Positions 41,445 to 46,044 of a stretch of 46,044 nt of DNA are shown here, piece by piece. A model generated the notes under the pieces. That model was not told where the DNA came from, ran no database searches, and saw only the letters and a program-made list of their open reading frames with translations. Numbering within the stretch: position 1 is the first letter of the stretch; each line of letters begins with the position of its first letter. This DNA comes from Nitrospira bacterium HGW-Nitrospira-1 (lineage in GTDB: Bacteria > Nitrospirota > Thermodesulfovibrionia > Thermodesulfovibrionales > UBA6898): positions 2,352-48,395 of the forward strand of contig PGYF01000001.1 of NCBI GenBank assembly GCA_002839535.1, in the 5' to 3' direction. The position numbers and the translations under genes were made by a program.

Positions 41445-42217
41445 TTCAGACCCGCCAGTTCCCTGATTAATGATTCAACCTGTTCTTCTGCGGTCCCCTC
41501 AAGCATCTTCCGGTCTTTCTTCACTTTGGGGGCAAAGATATTCCTTACCTGGGTAGGAGAACCATTGAGACCAAGGCTTTCTTCTTCTGCCTTGATATCT
41601 GCTGCGCCGAGCCTTCTGATCACCGCTTTTTTGGCAGCCATTTTGCCTTTCAGGGAGGGTAGCCTTGGAACATTCAATTCCCTGACCACTGTAAGCAGCA
41701 CAGGCAGGGACGACTCAACAACATCATATCCGTCGTCCATCAATCTCTGCACAACAATTGTGCTGTCAGTTATATCGTCAATTTTCCGTACATAGGCAAC
41801 GTGAGGGATATCGAGAAACTCCGCGATCTCAGGCCCTACCTGGGCTGTATCGCCGTCTATTGCCTGTTTGCCGCAAAGTATAATATCCGCGCCGATATGT
41901 TCTATGGCCTTTGCAAGGGTATATGCCGTGGCCCATGTATCAGATCCGGCAAATGCCCTGTCGGTAAGAAGCGCCGCCCCATCAGCGCCCATTGATATGG
42001 CCTCTCTCAACGCATTTTCAGCCTGCGGCGGCCCCATGGTAACTACTGTCACAGTCCCGCCTGTCTTTTCCCTGATCTGAAGACCTGCCTCTATCGCATG
42101 TGTATCATACGGATTTATGATTGACGGGACGCCGTCTCTTATCAGGGTGTTTGTCTCAGGGTTTATCCTGACTTCAGCAGTGTCCGGCACCTGTTTAATG
42201 CAGACAATTATCCTCAT
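41435..42217 (-). CDS. etfB: Electron transfer flavoprotein beta subunit
   Basis: A protein of 260 residues: IVCIKQVPDT at the start, INPYDTHAIEAGL, VVTMGPPQAENALREAISMG and ILCGKQAIDGDTAQVGPE, all hallmarks of EtfB. It binds AMP or, in bifurcating types, a second FAD. It pairs with the ferredoxin-fused EtfA downstream, leads the etfB-etfA-fabD unit and has its own promoter candidate. Confidence 0.94.
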   Translation of the reverse strand: MRIIVCIKQVPDTAEVRINPETNTLIRDGVPSIINPYDTHAIEAGLQIREKTGGTVTVVTMGPPQAENALREAISMGADGAALLTDRAFAGSDTWATAYTLAKAIEHIGADIILCGKQAIDGDTAQVGPEIAEFLDIPHVAYVRKIDDITDSTIVVQRLMDDGYDVVESSLPVLLTVVRELNVPRLPSLKGKMAAKKAVIRRLGAADIKAEEESLGLNGSPTQVRNIFAPKVKKDRKMLEGTAEEQVESLIRELAGLKCL

Positions 42218-42297
42218 TTGTTTCTGACCTCACTATTAAGAAAAGAATTTTAAAATAAAAACAAATATCCCAAGGCAAGCTTATTTTTACATAAAAT

Positions 42298-42326
42298 CTT
42301 ATCACAACGCTGTAGCTCAGCGTCAA
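42298..42326 (-). promoter_or_regulatory. Putative promoter of the etfB-etfA-fabD unit
   Basis: TTGACG (42326-42321), a 17-base spacer and GATAAG (42303-42298) on the minus strand, about 80 bases before the etfB start. The -10 box is imperfect (four of six). The leader between it and etfB is very AT-rich. Confidence 0.35.
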
Positions 42327-42425
42327 TTTTAGTCCTATTTCCCAAATTTTATTATACAGGAAGGGGTTGCAAATTAATAATAATGGGTTTCAAGGATATG
42401 ATCACGGCAAAGTCGGTCGCAATTT

Positions 42426-42500
42426 GTCATTCCCGCAAGCTAAGCGAGTCGGGAATCCTTCCGAAAACAGCGGGAAAGATTCCGGACAAGACATAATGAC
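42426..42500. repeat. Interspersed inverted-repeat element (copy 2)
   Basis: The left arm starts GTCATTCCCGC and contains an inner ATTCCCG/CGGGAAT palindrome (42429-42456). The right arm ends ACATAATGAC at 42500, so the outer ends GTCATT and AATGAC mirror each other as in copy 1 at 19-87. It lies in the gap 42218-42624, which otherwise holds only the etfB promoter candidate. A 95-codon frame at 42367-42654 runs through the repeat and is not credible. Confidence 0.55.
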
Positions 42501-42624
42501 AGAGAAAAAAACAAGTTCAGGGAGAATTTTCTTTGATGGCAAGTTGTTTCCCCTTTTGTCTTTTTGTGGCTTCTATTTTATCATACCTCTACAGTCTTGG
42601 GGTTTGTGCAACAGGCTCTACATA

Positions 42625-43074
42625 TCATCGTTTATTATCTACGTTTTTATCTAAAATGACATCTATCATTGTCTTTCGCTGCTGATTGAACAATTTTTTT
42701 ACTTTCTCCCTATACTCTTCAGGCGTTATATGTTCCTGATGTGTACCTATTACCACTTTAACATTGGGAAATTCCTTTTCCACCTCAGTTTTATATTTTT
42801 CTTTAAACGGGCATAGTGCTTTCATACAATAGGTAAAGTGTATGGCATCTGTCCTGAATTCAGTAAGAGCCCTGATCCGCTGCAATAATTTATCAGTACC
42901 CGTAAGCGTAGGACATCCCGGGCAATTAATTATTCCGATCAAATCCAGAGGTTGATCCTGCGGATAATCCGCAAATGCTCCTTTCCTTTTACGCAGGGCA
43001 GCTAAACAGCCTGCAGATGAGCATCCTAAATCCTGTGTTGCATTAGAACAGGTAAGTATCCCAATCCGTGCCAT
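42625..43074 (-). CDS. CGGC-domain protein
   Basis: A protein of 149 residues with a redox- or metal-binding Cys pattern: TCSNATQDLGCSSAGC near the N-terminus, then IINCPGCPT and TYCMKALCPF. This matches the CGGC domain family (PF08821), small proteins of unknown function common in anaerobes. AAGGAGGTAA seven bases before the ATG is a strong ribosome site. The genes on either side give no clue to its role. Confidence 0.82.
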   Translation of the reverse strand: MARIGILTCSNATQDLGCSSAGCLAALRKRKGAFADYPQDQPLDLIGIINCPGCPTLTGTDKLLQRIRALTEFRTDAIHFTYCMKALCPFKEKYKTEVEKEFPNVKVVIGTHQEHITPEEYREKVKKLFNQQRKTMIDVILDKNVDNKR

Positions 43075-43218
43075 TGATTACCTCCTTAGTCCTCCAATCT
43101 ACAATCCGTATAAAATTTTATCAACTTTTATCAAAAATATCCTGATTTTTTTATTTGTTAAGTAAAGTTTTTAAGCCGAGAAATCTACGCCATGCAAATC
43201 CAACAACATAACTATATA

Positions 43219-43542
43219 TTACAATCCTTGCGCCAAGATAGACGAAGGCAGGGGAGTTATTGACTTGCCGTTGCCTGAGAGCCCGTCAAAGGCTTCACGG
43301 AAGCCGATTCCTTCTGTTTTGGTAACGAAGCCGATCACGTCGCCGCCGGCGTTACAGCCGAAGCAGTGATAGAGGTTGGTTTTGGGGTTGACGGTAAAGG
43401 ATGGGGTCTTCTCATTATGGAAGGGACAGAGGCCGACGTAGTTGGCGCCTTTCTTTTGGAGCTTTACGCCGTAAGATGAAACAACAGTCCTAAGGTCATG
43501 GGACTGTTTGACTGTATCGATCTCTTTCTTGGATATTTGCAT
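43219..43542 (-). CDS. Stand-alone CHC2 zinc-finger (primase N-terminal) protein
   Basis: A protein of 107 residues. It has the DnaG-type zinc finger GLCPFHNEKTPSF, then NLYHCFGCNAGGDVIGF, and the FREAFDGLS helix. A normal primase continues with a TOPRIM domain, absent here; the last 20 residues (SITPLPSSILAQGL) do not resemble primase. It is either a short accessory protein or the remnant of a mobile-element primase or helicase gene. It overlaps the 105-residue ORF upstream by 47 bases, so the true start may be internal. Confidence 0.72.
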   Translation of the reverse strand: MQISKKEIDTVKQSHDLRTVVSSYGVKLQKKGANYVGLCPFHNEKTPSFTVNPKTNLYHCFGCNAGGDVIGFVTKTEGIGFREAFDGLSGNGKSITPLPSSILAQGL

Positions 43543-43813
43543 GTGTTCTCCTCTCTTTATTTCTCTCGTTCTCTCTTAGTGTTCTAAACAGCACGTCCCG
43601 GAGATGATTAAGGCTTTCCCTGAGCTGCAGGGGATCAACCATTGCCTTGCCTGCTCTGTAGGCTTCATCAAGGCCCGGAAGGTCTTCTCCGATTATCCTG
43701 AATGAGACGATCTGCCTGTTGTCCTCTGACAAATGGACTTCCGACAGCTTCCCGCCTTTCGATAAGAAGAACGCTCCCCGGAAGATGTCTGTTGTCTCAA
43801 GTATGCTCTGCAC
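43496..43813 (-). CDS. Hypothetical protein beside the CHC2 gene
   Basis: A protein of 105 residues of unknown function. The GTG start at 43813 is supported by a near-perfect ribosome site (AAAGGAGGTGA) nine bases upstream. The sequence has a beta-rich N-terminal half (FRGAFFLSKGGKLSEV) and a helical, charged C-terminal half (LRESLNHLRDVLFRTLRE). It resembles small proteins of the DUF5659 kind found in genomic islands, but this is a weak impression. It is divergent from the XRE regulator. Confidence 0.6.
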   Translation of the reverse strand: MQSILETTDIFRGAFFLSKGGKLSEVHLSEDNRQIVSFRIIGEDLPGLDEAYRAGKAMVDPLQLRESLNHLRDVLFRTLRENERNKERRTHANIQERDRYSQTVP

Positions 43814-43892
43814 CCTAAATCACCTCCTTTGTAAAAATCGTGTCAAGGGGAATTTTAAAAAACTTACCAACCTTTTGACTTGTTACTATCGT

Positions 43893-43912
43893 ACAAGTAA
43901 ACTTGTTATAAT
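43893..43912 (+). promoter_or_regulatory. Operator-like palindrome and -10 box before the XRE regulator
   Basis: ACAAGT-AA-ACTTGT (43893-43906) is a perfect six-base inverted repeat that abuts TATAAT (43907-43912). A further ACTTGT lies at 43878-43883 inside a TTGACTTGT stretch. The arrangement suits autoregulation by the XRE protein and may also control the divergent genes. The -35 spacing for this -10 is not ideal. Confidence 0.45.
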
Positions 43913-43943
43913 GCACGTAGAAAATCATCAAGAGGCAAGGGAC

Positions 43944-44351
43944 ATGGAAAACGCAGGTTATAATCTACTCATGGCAAGGAAACTGTCAAAGCCAAGGCCA
44001 AAGGTCGGAGCGCATCTTGCAGCGCTTAGGATTAATGCAGGATTAAGTCAGGTGGACCTGGCTGAAAGGATCGGTGTGCTTCAGCAGACAATTGCTTTTT
44101 GGGAGCAGACCGCTAAGCCGCCACGGTCTGAGATTTTGCTTAAGCTCGCCGAGGCCCTTGACGTGAGTATACAGACATTGCTTACTGAAAACGGCGTTGT
44201 TGCGGTTAAGAAGAAAGGCGGGCCGAACGGAAAGCTCAGGAAGATTTTCGAGGATGCCTCACGTCTGCCCAGGCGTCAGCAGGAGAAGATAGCGGAGTTC
44301 GTTTCGGCGTTTGTTAATCAGTATAAGCAAAACGGGGCACAATCACGATAG
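43944..44351 (+). CDS. XRE-family HTH transcriptional regulator
   Basis: About 135 residues from the ATG at 43944, preceded by AAGG. An ATG at 43911 is possible, but overlaps the -10 box; the longer frame from 43719 runs into the divergent gene. Residues about 20-75 form a Cro/C1-type helix-turn-helix (LAALRINAGLSQVDLAERIG, then QQTIAFWEQTAKPPRSEIL). The C-terminus is basic and helical (LPRRQQEKIAEFVSAFVNQY). It lies 26 bases before a toxin-antitoxin pair and may regulate it. Confidence 0.83.
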   Translation: MENAGYNLLMARKLSKPRPKVGAHLAALRINAGLSQVDLAERIGVLQQTIAFWEQTAKPPRSEILLKLAEALDVSIQTLLTENGVVAVKKKGGPNGKLRKIFEDASRLPRRQQEKIAEFVSAFVNQYKQNGAQSR

Positions 44352-44377
44352 GTTGAAGTAAGAGGAGGTAATAAACT

Positions 44378-44608
44378 ATGGAAACATCTGTAGCCACAAC
44401 GATGATTAAGATGCTTGAATCAGTGCCGGATTCACTTCAGGAAGTCGTTGTCGAACATATGCGCGACTATATTGAGGATGTCCGGGATGAGGCTAAATGG
44501 AAGGAGTTGTTTTCCAGACCCCAGGACAAGCTTGTAGCAGCCGCACGTCAGGCCCGCCAGGAAATCTCACAGGGGAAGGGAAGTCCTTTGGATATCGAAG
44601 GATTATGA
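44378..44608 (+). CDS. Putative type II antitoxin
   Basis: A 76-residue acidic and mostly helical protein (MIKMLESVPDSLQEVVVEHM, then EDVRDEAKWKELF). AGAGGAGGTAATAAACT before the ATG is a strong ribosome site. The stop overlaps the ATG of the toxin-like gene (ATGA), the usual antitoxin-first order. No DNA-binding motif is evident, so the XRE protein upstream may do the repression. Confidence 0.72.
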   Translation: METSVATTMIKMLESVPDSLQEVVVEHMRDYIEDVRDEAKWKELFSRPQDKLVAAARQARQEISQGKGSPLDIEGL

Positions 44609-44868
44609 AGTCAGCAACCCTGCCGTCTTTCTGGGAGCATTACGAAAAACTTGCACCGGAGATCAGAACAAAAGCAAAGAAGGCCTACTGTCTTTGGTCT
44701 CAAGACTCTTTCCATCCTTCGTTGCGCTTCAAGTGCATCAACAAGCCGGAGAATATCTGGTCGGTCAGGGTGACGCTTGGATACCGGGCCGTAGGCATTT
44801 TAGACGATGATACTGTGACGTGGTTCTGGATCGGCAACCATGACGATTATGAACGGTTCTTTGGTTGA
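44605..44868 (+). CDS. RelE/ParE-like toxin
   Basis: An 87-residue basic-aromatic protein. The ATG at 44605 overlaps the antitoxin stop; an upstream frame from 44497 is not used. SFWEHYEKLAPEIRTKAKKA is an N-terminal helix pair. ENIWSVRVTLGYRAVGI and the end WFWIGNHDDYERFF match the beta-sheet and C-terminal strand of the RelE/ParE fold. RelE types cut mRNA on the ribosome, and ParE types poison gyrase; the sequence does not decide. Confidence 0.75.
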   Translation: MKSATLPSFWEHYEKLAPEIRTKAKKAYCLWSQDSFHPSLRFKCINKPENIWSVRVTLGYRAVGILDDDTVTWFWIGNHDDYERFFG

Positions 44869-44919
44869 ATTCGTAAAAGCACTGCTGCTCGAATAACGGA
44901 TTTACCTACTTGCCTTTTT

Positions 44920-45438
44920 CTATCTTTTCAAGAAATAGATATCAGATATTTTTCTGTATTTTTTATTTGTTTTCGCATCGAGAAAAACCCGATCTATCTT
45001 GGAATTGTCCACAAATAGCGGAGTTCTCAGCATGTCTATGAGTAAGACTCTTGTAGATTTATCAAGCATAAGTAGTCCGTCCAAAAAACACTTTGATTTT
45101 TGTATGCATAACTGCTCGACCGTCTGACTAAAATATTCCTCAAACTCAGCACTGCCAGTTGCTTGTGATCCTCTTATAAGTTTAACCAATCTCAAAAAGG
45201 TGGCAGTATCTTCCACAGAATCGCACTTCTGCGCCTTAGTCGCAGCATTGTGCAATATTTTCCAAAAGAGCGGGTAGTTTTCCCGGTATAGCTTATCGAA
45301 ATTGTCTTGAAGGCACACAAGGTTAGCTTCTCCAAGACATGGATTCTTAGAATAAGTTTCAGCAGCATTACCAAATGAATATGTGAGACATACCATCACA
45401 AAACTCAAAAACAGCAGAATGAGCCGAAAAGCCATCAT
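44920..45438 (-). CDS. Putative periplasmic immunity protein for the RHS toxin
   Basis: A 172-residue protein with a signal peptide (MMAFRLILLFLSFVMVCLTY, cleaved near GNAA-ETYS) and a helical, Cys-containing mature part (CLGEANLVCLQDN; KCDSVEDTATF). Its ATG overlaps the stop of the RHS C-terminal frame by four bases (ATGA), the position where immunity genes of polymorphic toxins sit. The export signal fits a toxin that acts in the periplasm. It has no family that I recognise. Confidence 0.55.
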   Translation of the reverse strand: MMAFRLILLFLSFVMVCLTYSFGNAAETYSKNPCLGEANLVCLQDNFDKLYRENYPLFWKILHNAATKAQKCDSVEDTATFLRLVKLIRGSQATGSAEFEEYFSQTVEQLCIQKSKCFLDGLLMLDKSTRVLLIDMLRTPLFVDNSKIDRVFLDAKTNKKYRKISDIYFLKR

Positions 45439-46044
45439 CGCGTGATCCTTACTGTACCAGTTTCATTAGGCTGCAGGACACTCCAAACATCCTGACATTG
45501 GCTCGGCTCAATGGTGACACAACCAGCTGAACCGCGATTTGTTTGACTATAACCACAGTGGATATTAATCCCGTTGGCAGTGCTTTGGCCTCCTTGTGCA
45601 GGATTAGGACCATTAGTTGGAACGTTGCCGCCGTTATTAACCCTGACTCCTGGCTGAGTCCCTTTGTGACCAGTCGGGCTATACGTCCCAGGATATATCC
45701 CCGGTGCAACGCCTGGACTTGGATTTGTTGGATTAGGCCAGCTACTGCCCGGAACCGTAATCGTTTGTCCATTATTTCCAGTTACGGTAATAGTACCGCC
45801 ATAAGTAGATCCGTTTCGCCCTCCAGTATCATTAACGGTAATTTCAAATAATCCCCAAGGATCAACGAAATTAACCGGATTATTTCCCACATACGCAAAT
45901 TGGTTAATCCCCCCAGCCAGCCCAATTGGATCTTCGCTTATAAATCTCTGAAGCTCAGGGCTGTAATACCTCGCCCTGTAATAATACAGCCCCGTGCCGT
46001 CGTTCTCACGACCTGTATACTGGAAGGGATTGTCAGACGCTTCG
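45435..46044 (-). CDS. RHS-repeat protein, C-terminal part with an L,D-transpeptidase-like toxin domain (partial)
   Basis: The frame is open from the window edge. The first part encodes the RHS-associated core (NPFQYTGRENDGTGLYYYRA, then ARYYSPELQRFISEDPIGLA and NPVNFVDPWGL). After this junction a variable domain of about 145 residues follows, rich in Gly, Pro, Asn and Thr. It ends with INIHCGYSQTNRGSAGCVTI, an H-x-G ... S-x-G-C pattern as in L,D-transpeptidase/YkuD and Tlde1-type (DUF2778) effectors. The full protein extends beyond 46044. Delivery is probably by contact or secretion, but no secretion genes are in view. Confidence 0.75.
   Translation of the reverse strand, partial: EASDNPFQYTGRENDGTGLYYYRARYYSPELQRFISEDPIGLAGGINQFAYVGNNPVNFVDPWGLFEITVNDTGGRNGSTYGGTITVTGNNGQTITVPGSSWPNPTNPSPGVAPGIYPGTYSPTGHKGTQPGVRVNNGGNVPTNGPNPAQGGQSTANGINIHCGYSQTNRGSAGCVTIEPSQCQDVWSVLQPNETGTVRITR

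Noticed and set aside
42367..42654. A 95-codon plus-strand frame after etfB
   Set aside because: It crosses the inverted-repeat element and overlaps the end of the CGGC gene; there is no ribosome site or known domain.
43719..43943. Extended N-terminus of the XRE regulator
   Set aside because: It overlaps the well-supported divergent gene ending its start at 43813 and covers the promoter and operator-like sequences.
44497..44604. Extended N-terminus of the toxin
   Set aside because: It lies inside the antitoxin gene in another frame; the ATGA overlap at 44605 gives a start that fits the RelE/ParE fold length.

Overview
The window looks like a chromosomal segment from an uncultivated, probably anaerobic Gram-negative bacterium. 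The best guess is Nitrospirota or a neighbouring deltaproteobacterial-type lineage. This guess rests on gene content only: a ferredoxin-fused EtfA with EtfB, several B12-type radical SAM enzymes, SurA/LolA/MMPL-type envelope genes, a PagL-like outer-membrane protein and moderate GC. No rRNA or tRNA gene and no CRISPR array was seen.

Layout. Positions 1-2779 hold an inverted-repeat element, coaE (minus strand) back to back with an fmdB-like gene, a TIM-barrel isomerase and a PagL-like lipid A deacylase. Positions 2814-31688 are one continuous minus-strand gene train of 26 ORFs (25 genes if the split acyltransferase is one gene), mostly overlapping by 4-20 nt or separated by only a few bases. 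It probably starts at a sigma70-like promoter at 31712-31741 in front of a fabG-like gene. Positions 31856-42217 are housekeeping: nadA, a lytic transglycosylase, queE, a DMT transporter, rarA (plus strand), coaD, rsmD, purN, a SurA-like chaperone, fabD, etfA and etfB. Positions 42218-46044 look accessory: a second inverted-repeat element, a CGGC-domain protein, a lone CHC2 zinc finger of primase type, an XRE regulator next to a toxin-antitoxin pair, and the C-terminus of an RHS protein with a putative immunity gene.

The 29-kb minus-strand train is the main interest. It encodes a type II (discrete-protein) fatty-acid/polyketide-like pathway: three acyl carrier proteins, three ketosynthases with an intact Cys-His-His triad, two ketosynthase-like partners without the active-site Cys (one is a half-length Cys-to-Gln protein like a chain-length factor), a ketoreductase, two hot-dog dehydratase-like modules, a thioesterase, two adenylate-forming ligases, three different acyltransferases, two FAD oxidoreductases (one of phytoene-desaturase type) and five radical SAM enzymes (three B12-binding, one HemN-like, one SPASM enzyme fused to a hot-dog domain). 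It also encodes an envelope set: an MMPL exporter, a LolA-like carrier, a small lipoprotein, a GT2-DUF2062 protein and a lipoprotein polysaccharide deacetylase.

The non-radical part closely matches the parts list of aryl polyene (APE) clusters. The radical SAM plus phytoene-desaturase-like part recalls clusters proposed for ladderane lipids. My inference is that the locus makes an unusual, probably outer-membrane-anchored polyene or otherwise radically modified lipid. The product cannot be read from the sequence.
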